This document shows positions 51,503 to 61,339 of a stretch of DNA of 64,000 nt, piece by piece (position 1 is the first letter of the stretch; each line of letters opens with the position of its first letter). Below the pieces are notes generated by a model that was not told the DNA's origin, made no database searches, and saw only the letters and a list, made by a program, of their open reading frames with translations. Made by a program: the position numbers and the translations under genes. The stretch comes from Brevibacterium zhoupengii (GTDB taxonomy: Bacteria; Actinomycetota; Actinomycetes; Actinomycetales; Brevibacteriaceae), in the NCBI RefSeq assembly GCF_021117425.1, contig NZ_CP088298.1, positions 2,728,001 through 2,792,000 of the forward strand, written 5' to 3'.

Positions 51503-52807
51503 TCACTCGTCCACCCGCTCAACTCTCCCCACCAGGAACACATACGACAGCACTCCGACGATGGTGATCGCTGCCATGTACACGAACGCCGGAGCGAAAT
51601 CGATGTCGGTGACGAGGAAGCCGATGACGATCGGGGTGGCAATAGAGGAAAGGTTGCCGATGAAGTTGAACATGCCACCGGTCAGGCCCAGCAGGCGCTC
51701 TGGAGCCAAAGCGGACACGAGCGACCAGGTGATCGAGGCGAAGCCGTTGCCGAAGAACGCGATCGACATGAATACGATCACCAACGCAGTTGAATTCGTA
51801 TAGTTTGCGCCGAGCATGAACACCGTCATTGCGAGACCTATGATGATCGGCAGCTTGCGCGCGGTGCCCAGAGACAGGCCCTTCTTCACCATAAGGTCAG
51901 AGACCCAGCCTGAGAGTAGCACGCCCACAAGCGCGGCAATGAACGGCAGAGAAGCCATGAAGCCGGACTCAATGTAGTCCATTCCGCGGTAATCAACAAG
52001 GTAGGTCGGGAACCAGGTGAGGAAGAACCACAGGGTCGAGGTCAGGCAGAACTGGCCGAGGTAGATGCCCCACAGCTTCCGCCTCGTCAGCACAACCTTG
52101 ACGTCGGACCACCTGAGCTTCGGCTTAGTCTCCTTCTTCGTACCACTCTCGACGTCGACCAGTCCCCCACCGGATGCGATGAGATCGATCTCGGCCTGGT
52201 TGACCCCCGCCTTGTCCCGCGGTTCGCGGTAGACGAACCACCAGATCGATGCCCAGATGATGCCGACGACACCAGTGAGGATGAACACCCAGTGCCAGGT
52301 GAGCACCGTCTGCAGCCACGACAGTACGGGTGTGAGCAGCGCGAGGCCGATGAACTGTCCCGAGGTGTAGAAGGCGATGACTCGTCCGCGCTCACGCTCC
52401 GGGAACCACGCGGTGGCCACCTTGTTGTTGATCGGGTACGCCGGAGCTTCGAACCCGCCGACCAAGAGCCGGAGGATGATGAGGGCAACGAACCCGCCGG
52501 AGATTCCCATGAACAGCGTAGCCAGGGACCACAGCACGAGGCATGAGGCATAGAGCACTCGAGGTCGCACTCGGTCAACCAGCCATCCGCCGGGTAGTTG
52601 CATCGCGGCGTAGGTCCAGCCGAATGCCGAGAGCAGAAGTCCCTGCTGGCCGGTGGTGAGATCGAATTCCTGAGACAGCGCCGGCATAGCGATAGACAGG
52701 TTGGCCCGGTCCATGTAATTGATGACGACGGTGATGAAGAGCAGAACCGCGATGATGTAGCGGATCCGTGTGGGCTTCGTGCGCGTGTGTTCAGCGATCT
52801 TCGTCAT
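51503..52807 (-). CDS. MFS anion:cation symporter, galactonate/glucarate type (second copy)
   Basis: Twelve-helix transporter of 434 residues. Start at ATG 52807 (MTKIAEHTRTKPTRIRYIIAVLLF), overlapping the upstream MFS stop by 4 nt. The ACS-family signature INYMDRANLSIAMPALSQEF in helix 1, the loop GGWLVDRVRPRVLY, and FEAPAYPINNKVATAWFPERERG are typical of DgoT/GudP hexonate transporters. A polar central loop (about 210-245) separates the halves. Last gene of the dgo operon; likely imports D-galactonate or a related sugar acid. Confidence 0.85.
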   Translation of the reverse strand: MTKIAEHTRTKPTRIRYIIAVLLFITVVINYMDRANLSIAMPALSQEFDLTTGQQGLLLSAFGWTYAAMQLPGGWLVDRVRPRVLYASCLVLWSLATLFMGISGGFVALIILRLLVGGFEAPAYPINNKVATAWFPERERGRVIAFYTSGQFIGLALLTPVLSWLQTVLTWHWVFILTGVVGIIWASIWWFVYREPRDKAGVNQAEIDLIASGGGLVDVESGTKKETKPKLRWSDVKVVLTRRKLWGIYLGQFCLTSTLWFFLTWFPTYLVDYRGMDYIESGFMASLPFIAALVGVLLSGWVSDLMVKKGLSLGTARKLPIIIGLAMTVFMLGANYTNSTALVIVFMSIAFFGNGFASITWSLVSALAPERLLGLTGGMFNFIGNLSSIATPIVIGFLVTDIDFAPAFVYMAAITIVGVLSYVFLVGRVERVDE

Positions 52808-54144
52808 GAGGTGGTTTCTCCGTTTTCGATAGTGGCTCCGTGCACACGAATCGGGGTACGCAGCAGAAGCAGATAGGCGATTCCCGCGATCACAGCGACC
52901 ACGGCCCCGACGATGAACGGCACGAGGTAGGACCCGGTCGTTGTCACCAGCACTCCGGTGAGCCAGGGTGAGAGTGAACCAGCGAAGTAGCCACCGAAGT
53001 TCTGGATGGACCCGAGTGAGGCGACTCGAGTGCCGGTGACGACGTCGGCCGGGATCGACCAGCCGACGGCGCTCAGTGCACCGCAGAAGAACAGCGCGAG
53101 GCTCATTGCACACAGCTGAAGAACGAAGTGTCCGGTGGTGATGCCGACGAGGATCGAGCAGACCGCGAGTGCTGCGCCGTAGACGGCAGCGATCTGTCGT
53201 TTGCAAGCAAGGGGTGCCAGGTGTGCGCGCATCTTCGAGTACTTCGTGGTGAACCATCCGCCGAGGATTCCGCCCACACCGCCGACAGCGAATGGAATCG
53301 CGGTGTACCAGCCCAGGGCCGCATCGGCGACGGAGTAGATGTCGTTGAGCATGAGCGGAAGGAACGTGACGAAGATGTTAAGCGTCCACACTACGGCGAC
53401 GAATCCCAGCACCATTGCCCATGTCTGTGGCTGGGTGAAGAGTCGCAGCCACGGGATGTGCCCGGCGGGGGCGTGATTGTCTTCTTCTCTCGCCCGGATG
53501 TGTGCGAGTTCGGCCGCGGAGACTCTGCGATCGTGTTCCGGAGAACGGTAGAAGATCCAGAAGCCGACGGCCACGAGAACGCCGAGCACACCGAGGATGA
53601 CGAACATGGCACGCCACCCGAACCCGAGGATGAGGAAGGTGAGGATCGGTGGAGCGACGGCCGGCCCCCATTTACTTCCCGAGTCATAGACTCCGACTGC
53701 TGCGCCGCGTTCCCTGGGCGGGAACCATTCGGCAACGATCTTCGCCGAGGTGGGTGACACCGGCGCTTCAAAGATCCCCAGTAGGATTCGGGAGATCATG
53801 AAGTGCCACAGGTGGTGGCCGAACGCCATCAGCGAGGTCGCGATCGACCAGAACCCCAATGCGATGATGTAGACAGGTTTCGCGCCGAGACGGTCACTCA
53901 ACCAACCGGCAGGCAATTGGAAGAACGCGTACGTCAGCGAGAACGCGGTTCCCAGCAAGCCGATGTCGGCAGCGGTCAAACCGAGTTCGTCGATCATGTG
54001 GGGTGCCGCGATCGACAGTGACGACCGGTCCATGTAGTTGATCATCATGGCTGCCAGCAGCCAGCCCAAGATCCACCACCTGGCACGTCCCGGTGACTTA
54101 GCTCGTTTGCCTGCGGGCAGCACAGTTGTCTCTGGATTCGTCAT
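52804..54144 (-). CDS. MFS anion:cation symporter, galactonate type (first copy)
   Basis: Twelve-helix transporter of 446 residues. It shares with its downstream neighbour the helix-1 block INYMDRSSLSIAAPHMIDEL, the loop AGWLSDRLGAKPVY and FEAPVSPTSAKIVAEWFPPRERG. The two differ widely elsewhere, so they are old paralogues rather than a recent duplication. Lies 33 nt after dgoD. Probably a sugar-acid:proton symporter; which of the two carries galactonate cannot be decided. Confidence 0.85.
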   Translation of the reverse strand: MTNPETTVLPAGKRAKSPGRARWWILGWLLAAMMINYMDRSSLSIAAPHMIDELGLTAADIGLLGTAFSLTYAFFQLPAGWLSDRLGAKPVYIIALGFWSIATSLMAFGHHLWHFMISRILLGIFEAPVSPTSAKIVAEWFPPRERGAAVGVYDSGSKWGPAVAPPILTFLILGFGWRAMFVILGVLGVLVAVGFWIFYRSPEHDRRVSAAELAHIRAREEDNHAPAGHIPWLRLFTQPQTWAMVLGFVAVVWTLNIFVTFLPLMLNDIYSVADAALGWYTAIPFAVGGVGGILGGWFTTKYSKMRAHLAPLACKRQIAAVYGAALAVCSILVGITTGHFVLQLCAMSLALFFCGALSAVGWSIPADVVTGTRVASLGSIQNFGGYFAGSLSPWLTGVLVTTTGSYLVPFIVGAVVAVIAGIAYLLLLRTPIRVHGATIENGETTS

Positions 54145-54177
54145 TGAATGTCCTTGTTTCTTTCGGAGTTTCCTAGC

Positions 54178-55326
54178 TCACCACTCGGCAAACGAACCGT
54201 CTGCGTGACGCCAGATGGGGTTGCGCCACCTGTGTCCCTCGGCCGCTCGTTCGATGACGTAGTCTTCGTTGACCTCGATGCCCAGCCCCGGACCGGTCGG
54301 AATGTCGATCATGCCGTCTTTGTAGGTGAACACCGATGGGTCGGTGACGTAGTCGAGCAGATCGTTGCTTGTGTTGTAGTGGATGCCCAGGCTCTGTTCC
54401 TGGATGAAGGCGTTGTAGCTGCCCGCGTCGACCTGCAGGCAGGAGGCGAGCGCGATTGGTCCAAGAGGACAGTGCAGGGCGAGCGCCACATCGTAGGCTT
54501 CGGCGATCATGGCGATTTTCCGGGTCTCCGTGATGCCACCGGCGTGGGAGACATCGGGTTGGATGATATCCACCGCCCCGGAGGTGAGCACCTCGCGGAA
54601 GTCCCACCGGGAGAACAGTCTCTCCCCCAGCGCGATAGGTGTCGCGGTGTTCGCCATGACATCACGCAGCGAGGACAGGTGTTCGCAGAGCACCGGCTCT
54701 TCGATGAACAGGAGCCGATAGGGTTCGAGCTCCTTGATGAGTACCTTGGCCATGGGTTTGTGCACGCGACCGTGGAAGTCGATGCCGATGCCGAAGTCCT
54801 CCCCGGTGGCCTCCCGGATCGCCTGCACGTTGGCGATGACCTGGTCGACCTTGGTGTAGGAGTCGATGAACTGCAGTTCTTCTGTGGCGTTCATCTTCAC
54901 GGCGGTGAAGCCGCGGTCCTTCGTCTCCAGCGCCGCTGCTGCCGTATCACCGGGACGATCGCCGCCGATCCACGAATAGGTGCGGATCCGATCTCTCACC
55001 TTTCCACCCAGCAGCTGATGCACAGGCTGGTCGAGGGCCTTACCCTTGATGTCCCACAGTGCCTGGTCGATGCCGGAGATCGCGCTCATGAGGATCGGCC
55101 CACCGCGATAGAAGCCTCCGCGGTACATGATCGTCCACAGGTCTTCAATGTTCGCCGGATCCTTGCCGATGAGCAGGTCGGAGAGCTCATCGACGGCAGC
55201 TGCGACCGTGGCGGCTTTGCCCTCGATCACCGGTTCGCCCCATCCGACGATCCCTTCATCGGTTTCGATCTTGAGGAACAGCCACCGAGGTGGCACCGTG
55301 TACGTTGTCAGCGACGTGATCTTCAT
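54178..55326 (-). CDS. dgoD: D-galactonate dehydratase
   Basis: Enolase-superfamily enzyme that dehydrates D-galactonate to 2-keto-3-deoxygalactonate. Start at ATG 55326 gives 382 residues, the length of the E. coli enzyme. Metal ligands and bases are visible: [13 protein letters not shown] (Asp and His), LFIEEPVL (Glu), [12 protein letters not shown] (Glu) and [12 protein letters not shown] (His), the arrangement of DgoD. Follows dgoA by 35 nt and precedes two transporters, which fixes the pathway. Confidence 0.93.
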   Translation of the reverse strand: MKITSLTTYTVPPRWLFLKIETDEGIVGWGEPVIEGKAATVAAAVDELSDLLIGKDPANIEDLWTIMYRGGFYRGGPILMSAISGIDQALWDIKGKALDQPVHQLLGGKVRDRIRTYSWIGGDRPGDTAAAALETKDRGFTAVKMNATEELQFIDSYTKVDQVIANVQAIREATGEDFGIGIDFHGRVHKPMAKVLIKELEPYRLLFIEEPVLCEHLSSLRDVMANTATPIALGERLFSRWDFREVLTSGAVDIIQPDVSHAGGITETRKIAMIAEAYDVALALHCPLGPIALASCLQVDAGSYNAFIQEQSLGIHYNTSNDLLDYVTDPSVFTYKDGMIDIPTGPGLGIEVNEDYVIERAAEGHRWRNPIWRHADGSFAEW

Positions 55327-55361
55327 TGGTCTGGCCTTTCGTTCAGGTGTCGTCGGTGGGT

Positions 55362-55976
55362 TCAGTGGGCCTGAGTCCACGCCGATGCGATGGCTCGAGC
55401 TCGGTCGTGTACGTCTTCGGGGCGGTCACCTCGGCGATAGAGGGAGGACCCCAGACCCAAGCCGGCGGCACCGGCCTGACGCCACTCGGCGGCGTTGTCG
55501 GCTCCCACTCCCCCGACAGGGAAAAGTTCGGTGCCTGCGGGCAGTACCTCGGTCCAGGCTTTGAGGCCGCTGATGCCCACGGCAGTCGAGGGGAAGAGTT
55601 TGACCTTGGTGGTACCGGCCTTGATCGCGGCGAATGCTTCGGTCGGGGTTGTCGCCCCCGGGTACGGGGTGAGTCCGAGTTCGAGCGCGGTGGTGATGAC
55701 CTCACGGTCGGTGTCTGGTGCGACGATGATGCGGGCTCCGGCCTGCTCACAGTCGCGAACCTGGCTAGCAGTGAGTACCGTACCTGCACCGATCTGCACC
55801 CTGTCGCCGAATCGTTTCGACAGTGCCGTGATCGAGTCCAAAGGGTCCGGAGAATTCAGCGGCACCTCGATAGCGGAGAATCCGGCATCGACGATGCCTT
55901 CCGCGATGTCGAGGACCTCGTCGGAGCGGACTCCGCGAAGGATGGCGATAAGCCCTGCGGGAACGGTGTCAGTCAT
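55362..55976 (-). CDS. dgoA: 2-dehydro-3-deoxy-6-phosphogalactonate aldolase
   Basis: KDPG/KDPGal aldolase of 204 residues that yields pyruvate and glyceraldehyde 3-phosphate. Start at ATG 55976 overlaps dgoK by 8 nt; the 14 residues before it are not conserved-looking. Key elements are AILRGV, the Glu in [23 protein letters not shown], the Schiff-base Lys in [12 protein letters not shown] and [12 protein letters not shown]. Placement between dgoK and dgoD supports the galactonate form over the Eda form. Confidence 0.93.
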   Translation of the reverse strand: MTDTVPAGLIAILRGVRSDEVLDIAEGIVDAGFSAIEVPLNSPDPLDSITALSKRFGDRVQIGAGTVLTASQVRDCEQAGARIIVAPDTDREVITTALELGLTPYPGATTPTEAFAAIKAGTTKVKLFPSTAVGISGLKAWTEVLPAGTELFPVGGVGADNAAEWRQAGAAGLGLGSSLYRRGDRPEDVHDRARAIASAWTQAH

Positions 55977-56949
55977 GGGTGTTCTCCTTGGTCGGCACGA
56001 GGCCGGATTGTTCGGCAATGCGGAAGAGTCCAGTGGCAGCGGCGCGAGGATCCGCTTCTGTCGTCTGTCGCCCGTGTCGGCGGAGGGCGCGTGAGTATCG
56101 CATCGTCAGGTCCGCGGTTCCGCAGACGATGAAAGGGACTGCAGAGTCGGTTGTGGTCGTGAGCTGGGCGGCCACCTCGGCGCCGATGAGCATTCCCGAA
56201 AGGTAGTCGTTGATTTCCTCGGCGTGCAGTCGTCCGTCGAGGGCCCAGGTGCGCGCGGAGAAGATCGAGGAGGTGAGCGCGGCGGGGTCGTCACCTCCGA
56301 CGCTCAGTCCCCAGTCGAAGGCGTCGGATTGGAAGACATCGGTGGGTTCGGCCAGGCGGCTGAGGATCGACGAGGTGCGCAAAAGGCCGAACATCTCTCC
56401 GCTCATCGAGGTGGAGAAGTCAGCCACGCGCTGACCCTGGCACCTCACCCATTTTGTGTGCGTGCCCGGAAGGATCACCGTAGTCGCGTCGATCTGCTCT
56501 GCATCGAGAAGGCCAAGCAGTTGGGTCTCTTCTCCACGGATGACATCGGGGGCAGTCGCTTCGGTCGATGTCTTCTGGAGTCCCGGGACGATGTGGAGTT
56601 CGCCGATGGTCAGTTCGACAGACGTCAGATGCCTACCCAAGACAGAAAGTTCGGTGGGCAGGTCGAGGTATCCGGCCTCGGCGACTCCCTGGGTCGAACC
56701 GATCATTCCGCACGCCAGGACCGGGAGGGGACCATGGGTCTCTACCCAGTCACCAATCGCGGCATGCGCGATTCGGGAGAAATCACCTCGGAGGTCGCCG
56801 GTGTCCGGACCGACGGCCATGATCCCGTCTGATCCGTCGCGTTCGGCGAGGACGCCGCCGTCGCTGCCGATGAGGAAAGCTCGCAGTGAGCTCGTCCCCC
56901 AGTCGAGGCCGATCATCAGCGAGGCCTCGGTTGTTGCCAGTTTTGCCAT
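55969..56949 (-). CDS. dgoK: 2-dehydro-3-deoxygalactonokinase
   Basis: Phosphorylates 2-keto-3-deoxygalactonate; 326 residues from ATG 56949. The DgoK family signature is clear: MIGLDWGTSSLRAFLI at the N-terminus, PVLACGMIGSTQGVAEAGYLD, RGEETQLLGLL and LPGTHTKWVRCQG (phosphate loop region), with AGLIGAE-like LIGAEVAAQL near the end. No ribosome site precedes ATG 56949, but CATAGT ends 7 nt upstream, so the mRNA may be leaderless; ATG 56916 (MIGLDWG) is the alternative. First gene of the operon. Confidence 0.92.
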   Translation of the reverse strand: MAKLATTEASLMIGLDWGTSSLRAFLIGSDGGVLAERDGSDGIMAVGPDTGDLRGDFSRIAHAAIGDWVETHGPLPVLACGMIGSTQGVAEAGYLDLPTELSVLGRHLTSVELTIGELHIVPGLQKTSTEATAPDVIRGEETQLLGLLDAEQIDATTVILPGTHTKWVRCQGQRVADFSTSMSGEMFGLLRTSSILSRLAEPTDVFQSDAFDWGLSVGGDDPAALTSSIFSARTWALDGRLHAEEINDYLSGMLIGAEVAAQLTTTTDSAVPFIVCGTADLTMRYSRALRRHGRQTTEADPRAAATGLFRIAEQSGLVPTKENTHD

Positions 56950-57025
56950 AAGTGCCACTATGGGCAGGCGTTCCACCATGCGCCACCGGTGTCCCTATAT
57001 GTGGGATACGTGACAGACTGGGACG
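56950..57025. promoter_or_regulatory. Divergent dgoK/IclR promoter region
   Basis: 76 nt between divergent starts. Leftward -10 CATAGT (56962-56957). Symmetric sequences include CACCGGTG (56984-56991) and TCCC-N7-GGGA (56992-57006), suitable for an IclR-type dimer. The regulator probably controls both directions and responds to a galactonate intermediate. Confidence 0.45.
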
Positions 57026-57814
57026 ATGATCGAAGATTCTGGAACCGACGTCAACGATGCGATTCCCCAGGGCACTCAGACACTGGCCAGAGGGCTGCAG
57101 ATCATCAGCGCCGTCGCTCATGGGTCCACCACTTTGAAGTCCGTCGTCGACGCCACTGGAATCGGTCGATCAAGTGCGCACAGGATGATCCAGCTGCTGG
57201 TGCACATGGGTTATCTGCGACACGGTTCACCGGGAGAGTTTCGTCTTGGCCCCACTCTCATCGAGTTCGGCTTCACCGCACTCAATCAGGATCCGCTGCC
57301 AGTCGTCGCCCGGGAGAGTCTCGAAACTCTCGCTGTGCGGACTCAGGACACGATTCACCTCTCCGTCGAGGATGGTGAGTCGGTGCTCTATCTCCATAAG
57401 ATTCCGGGAACGCGCGGTGCCGAGATGCGCTCGCGCATCGGTCACCGGATGCCGATGACTCGTACCGGTGTCGGTAAGGCGCTGCTGCTCGGGCAAGAAG
57501 AGCGTTGGGAACGGATTTTCCTGTCGGAGAATCCAGGTGCAGACTCAGCCGCAGTCGAGGCCTTCGTCAAACGGATGCACGGGTATACCCACGACGGTGC
57601 TTCGCTCGACCTCGAGGAGAACGAACCAGGGATCCGATGCGTGGCAGCCCCGATCCGGGACGGCAGCGGAAGCATTGTCGCGGGAGTCTCACTGTCGGCC
57701 ACTCGTCCCTACATGCCGAAGGAACGGATGCAGGCATTGGTACCGGTGATGAAAGCTGCTGCGCGGGATATCTCTGTGAAGCTGGGGTATACCGGTGATC
57801 GCATTCGAGTGTGA
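57026..57814 (+). CDS. IclR-family transcriptional regulator of the dgo genes
   Basis: Regulator of 262 residues. N-terminal winged helix (QTLARGLQIISAVAHGSTTLKSVVDATGIGRSSAHRMIQLLVHMGYL) and C-terminal GAF-like effector domain with MRSRIGHRMPMTRTGVGKALL and the IRCVAAPIRDGSGSIVAGVSLSAT block. Divergent from dgoK, so it is the likely local repressor. This differs from the GntR-type DgoR of enterobacteria. Only a poor ribosome site is seen before ATG 57026. Confidence 0.9.
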   Translation: MIEDSGTDVNDAIPQGTQTLARGLQIISAVAHGSTTLKSVVDATGIGRSSAHRMIQLLVHMGYLRHGSPGEFRLGPTLIEFGFTALNQDPLPVVARESLETLAVRTQDTIHLSVEDGESVLYLHKIPGTRGAEMRSRIGHRMPMTRTGVGKALLLGQEERWERIFLSENPGADSAAVEAFVKRMHGYTHDGASLDLEENEPGIRCVAAPIRDGSGSIVAGVSLSATRPYMPKERMQALVPVMKAAARDISVKLGYTGDRIRV

Positions 57815-57966
57815 AGGTCAGGCACATTCTGGTCCCAAGGAGCATTTGTGTCCTACATCCCGGTTGATCTGCACAAGACGCTGGCTGTCGCGCTAGCCTG
57901 AGTGAGTATGAACAAGCTCAGCGAAGAGTTCACCACTCGTACGCAAAACCCCTGAGAGGACCGCCA

Positions 57967-59472
57967 ATGACGCTCGAATCCACTGGCCAGATCGCCGCCC
58001 CCGCTAGGAGCACCGGGTCAGGGCCCTACCCCAGACTCGTCCTCCGCGATGCCATGATCATCGACGGAACCGGCGCTGCCCCATACGGGCCGGCGGACAT
58101 CCTGATCGAAAACGACAGGGTCACCGGAATCTGGGAACCGAACGGCGCGAGCAGCCTCACCGAACGTCCCACGTCCGACGGCGCCGAAGTCATGGACCTC
58201 AACGGTTCCTACGTCCTGCCGGGACTCATCGACTCCCACGCCCACATCGGCAAACCCGAGCAGGCACCGAATGCCGACTATGTCTATAAACTCTGGCTCG
58301 GCCACGGCGTGACCACCGTCCGCGAACTCGGCGCGTTCAACGGCCTCGACTGGACCGTTTCCGAGGCCCGACGAGCCGAAGCCAACGAAATCACGGCCCC
58401 GCGCTTGCACATCTATCCCGCACTGCGTGCCGGAACCCTCGACGGGCCCACCCCGGTTACGGCTGACCAGGCAACCGCGTGGGTTAATGAGGTCGCCGAC
58501 CGCGGAGCGAACGGAGTGAAGTTCTTCGGCACCTCCCCCACTGTGTTCGGTGCCGCCGTCGAGGCAGCACAAGCACATGGCCTGCGGACCGCCTGCCACC
58601 ACGACCAGCGCCGAGCCGCGCAAGTCAACGCCCTCACCTCGGCGAGGTGGGGACTGGACAGCATCGAACATTGGTACGGCATCCCTGAGGCGATGTTTCG
58701 CGACCGCACGCTCCAGCACGTGCCCACCGATTACAACCACAACAGCGAACCTCAGCGCTTCAGCCAAGGCGCCCACCTGTGGTTGCAGACCGCCGAGCGC
58801 GGCAGCAGCGCCTGGCAGGAGACCCTCGCGGAGCTCCTCGAACTCGGAACCGCACTGAGCCCGACATTCAACATCTACATCGGGTCCCGCGACGCCGCGC
58901 GAGTGCGCACCTCCGAATGGCACTCCGACTTCACATCCCCCACCCTGTGGGAGTTCTTCCAGCCCTCGTCCGACAAACACGGTTCCTACATGGGCGACTG
59001 GACGAGCGAGGACGAGATCGCCTGGCGCCACGCCTACGTCAAATGGATGTCCTTCGTCAACGACTACAAGAACCTTGGCGGCTTGGTCACGGCCGGGTCG
59101 GACTCTGGTTTCATCTACAAGGTATTCGGCTTCGGCCTCATCGAAGAACTTGAACTCCTTTTCGAAGCCGGGTTCCACCCTCTCGAAGTCGTCCGCGCCG
59201 CCACGCTGAGCAGCGCCCAGCTTCTCGGCATCGACGACGAGCTCGGCTCCGTCGAACCGGGCAAGATCGCCGACCTGCTCATCGTCAAAGACAACCCCCT
59301 GAGCAACTTCAAGGTCCTCTATGGCCACGGTCATCTCCGCGCTGAGGAGTCCTGCATCAACCGTGTCGGCGGAGTCGACTTCACTCTGCGCTCCGGCATC
59401 GTCTATGACGCCAGGCAACTCCGCGAGGACGTGAAGTCAATGGTCGCCGAGGAGCGAGCGGGGCAGCACTGA
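57967..59472 (+). CDS. Amidohydrolase (imidazolonepropionase/prolidase-like)
   Basis: Metal-dependent hydrolase of 501 residues. Metal-site residues are visible: HxH in LIDSHAHIG, a possible carboxylated Lys in GVKFFGTSPT, His in ACHHDQ, His in SIEHWYG and Asp in TAGSDSGFIY. The C-terminal beta-sandwich (LGSVEPGKIADLLIVKDNPL) completes the fold. The lack of a signal peptide indicates a cytosolic enzyme; the substrate (N-acyl amino acid, cyclic dipeptide or lactam) is not predictable. GAGAGGA precedes the ATG. It may belong with the peptidases to its right. Confidence 0.82.
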   Translation: MTLESTGQIAAPARSTGSGPYPRLVLRDAMIIDGTGAAPYGPADILIENDRVTGIWEPNGASSLTERPTSDGAEVMDLNGSYVLPGLIDSHAHIGKPEQAPNADYVYKLWLGHGVTTVRELGAFNGLDWTVSEARRAEANEITAPRLHIYPALRAGTLDGPTPVTADQATAWVNEVADRGANGVKFFGTSPTVFGAAVEAAQAHGLRTACHHDQRRAAQVNALTSARWGLDSIEHWYGIPEAMFRDRTLQHVPTDYNHNSEPQRFSQGAHLWLQTAERGSSAWQETLAELLELGTALSPTFNIYIGSRDAARVRTSEWHSDFTSPTLWEFFQPSSDKHGSYMGDWTSEDEIAWRHAYVKWMSFVNDYKNLGGLVTAGSDSGFIYKVFGFGLIEELELLFEAGFHPLEVVRAATLSSAQLLGIDDELGSVEPGKIADLLIVKDNPLSNFKVLYGHGHLRAEESCINRVGGVDFTLRSGIVYDARQLREDVKSMVAEERAGQH

Positions 59473-59483
59473 GCGACATGACT

Positions 59484-59517
59484 CGACTCCGGTCGGACTG
59501 AGTTCCGACCGGAGTCG
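59484..59517. terminator. Bidirectional terminator between amidohydrolase and DUF885 genes
   Basis: Perfect 14-bp arms CGACTCCGGTCGGA (59484-59497) and TCCGACCGGAGTCG (59504-59517) around a 6-nt loop, between two converging genes, 12 nt after one stop and 22 nt before the other. Confidence 0.8.
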
Positions 59518-59538
59518 ACGGTGTCAGAGACGTAGTAC

Positions 59539-61266
59539 TCAGTGGCCAGCGGCCGCCTGTGTCTGTTGATCGGCGGCTGCCGAGCGGATAGCTGCACGCA
59601 CTTGTGCCTGCAGCACGGTGAGCGGTACGCTGCCCATCCCGAGCACCGTGTCGTGGAAGTCCCTGATCGAGAAGTCCTCGCCCAGCGCCTCCTCGGCTTC
59701 CTGCCGCAGCTGCTGAATCGTCAACTGCCCGAGATAGTAGGCAGTGGCCTGCCCGGGCCAGGAGACGTAGCGATCGATCTCCGTGACGATCTCATGTTCG
59801 GCGATCGCCGTATTGTCCCGTAGGAAGTCCTGCGCCTGCTCCCGACTCCACCCAAGCGCATGCATACCCGGATCGACGACGAGCCGCACGGCCCGCCACA
59901 TCTGGAACGAGAGCATGCCCATGCGTTCGAACGGCGTCTCGTACATCCCCATCTCATCGCCGAGGCGTTCGGTGTAGAGGCCCCAGCCCTCGCCGAAGGC
60001 CGAGATGTAGAGCCGCCGGAAGTCGGCGAGCTCGAGTTCCTCGGCCAGCGAGATCTGGAACGAATGTCCGGGCGCAGATTCGTGCAGGGTCAGTGCCGGC
60101 AGAGAATACAACGGTCGCGCCGGCAAGTTGTACGTGTTGAGCAGGTACCGGTCGGGAGCGCCCCGGCCGAAGGTGTCGAATTTCGCAATCTCCGCCGGTG
60201 TCTCCATGATGGCGAAGCGCTGCTGCGGCAGACGCCCGAAGTACTGATGGACCACCCGGTCAAAGGACTTGCACGTGTATGCGGCTTCGGACAGCAACTG
60301 ACGAGGAGACGTTGCATAGAACTGCCGATCCGTGCGCATGAACTCGAACAAACCCGGCAGGTCGTCGGGATAGCCGAGCTCGACGGCGACGTCCTCCATC
60401 TCCTCCCGGATCTTCTTCACTTCGACCTGTCCGAGGTCGAAGATCTGCTGCGGGCTGAGGTTTGTCGTCGAATACTCCCGGATCTGGGACCGGTAGAAAT
60501 CGAGGCCACCAGGCTGGTCGACCGCGGCGATCGACTCCGGCAGATTCGGTAGATACTCCGTTGTCAGGAAATCAAGAAGTTTACGGTAGGCGGGCACGAC
60601 CTCAGCCGAGAGCACCTGCGCGGCCGCCTCGTGGAGTTCGGTTCGAACCTGTTCAGACACGACCGCCGGGATTCGTCGGAACGGTTCGAAGAACGACAGC
60701 TCGGTGACGTCCTCGGTCTCGGCGACGACCCGCACCGGTTCTTCTCGTCCGCTCATGCACACTCTGGCAGGCCCAAAGCCTCGAGCCACCCCGGCCCTCA
60801 TGTTCTCGATCTGCTGATGGAAGAACCGTGGGATGTCGCCGAGCAAGCTGATGTATGCCCGAGCCGAACTGACGTCTTCGAGCACAAGACGGTAGGCGTC
60901 GAAGGCGAGCGTGCGCCAGAAGGCAGAATCCGCCGTGGCAGGTCTCTCCCACATCCGGTATCGCTGCGCCTCGACCAAGGTGACCAACTGCTGGCGGTAG
61001 ACCTCGAAGTCGATAATCTCCTCCGCAGTGAGAGCATCGGTACTGACCGACTCGAGATTTCCGAGCGTGTCCTCCCACATCTGCTGCCGACGCAGCTGCG
61101 AGACTTCACCGACATCCGGCAAGAAGTCGACGACGGAGGCCTTCTGAGACAGTGATCCGAATTCAGCCTCTCTCCATGTCCACTCCGCGTTGATGATGGT
61201 GGCGAGCTTCCTGCCTTCGGCTGAAGCCCCTGCATGTGAGCTGCCTCGATGATGGCTCTCGGGCAC
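59539..61266 (-). CDS. DUF885-family putative metallopeptidase
   Basis: Protein of 575 residues from GTG 61266, which has AGGAGA 6 nt upstream; an open extension to 61443 overlaps the next gene's end and is not credible. The hallmark TLHESAPGHSFQISLA holds a HExxxxH-like zinc motif typical of DUF885. A downstream Glu in FGEGWGLYTERLGDEMG is a likely third ligand. No signal peptide, so cytosolic. Placed 73 nt after a carboxypeptidase-like gene and near a peptide ABC transporter, it probably degrades imported peptides; activity is inferred. Confidence 0.85.
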   Translation of the reverse strand: MPESHHRGSSHAGASAEGRKLATIINAEWTWREAEFGSLSQKASVVDFLPDVGEVSQLRRQQMWEDTLGNLESVSTDALTAEEIIDFEVYRQQLVTLVEAQRYRMWERPATADSAFWRTLAFDAYRLVLEDVSSARAYISLLGDIPRFFHQQIENMRAGVARGFGPARVCMSGREEPVRVVAETEDVTELSFFEPFRRIPAVVSEQVRTELHEAAAQVLSAEVVPAYRKLLDFLTTEYLPNLPESIAAVDQPGGLDFYRSQIREYSTTNLSPQQIFDLGQVEVKKIREEMEDVAVELGYPDDLPGLFEFMRTDRQFYATSPRQLLSEAAYTCKSFDRVVHQYFGRLPQQRFAIMETPAEIAKFDTFGRGAPDRYLLNTYNLPARPLYSLPALTLHESAPGHSFQISLAEELELADFRRLYISAFGEGWGLYTERLGDEMGMYETPFERMGMLSFQMWRAVRLVVDPGMHALGWSREQAQDFLRDNTAIAEHEIVTEIDRYVSWPGQATAYYLGQLTIQQLRQEAEEALGEDFSIRDFHDTVLGMGSVPLTVLQAQVRAAIRSAAADQQTQAAAGH

Positions 61267-61339
61267 GTCGATTCTCCTGTTCTCGATGATGATCGTCTTG
61301 GTGTGGTGCCGAACGGCTCGGTGCGCGTGACCGTCCGAC

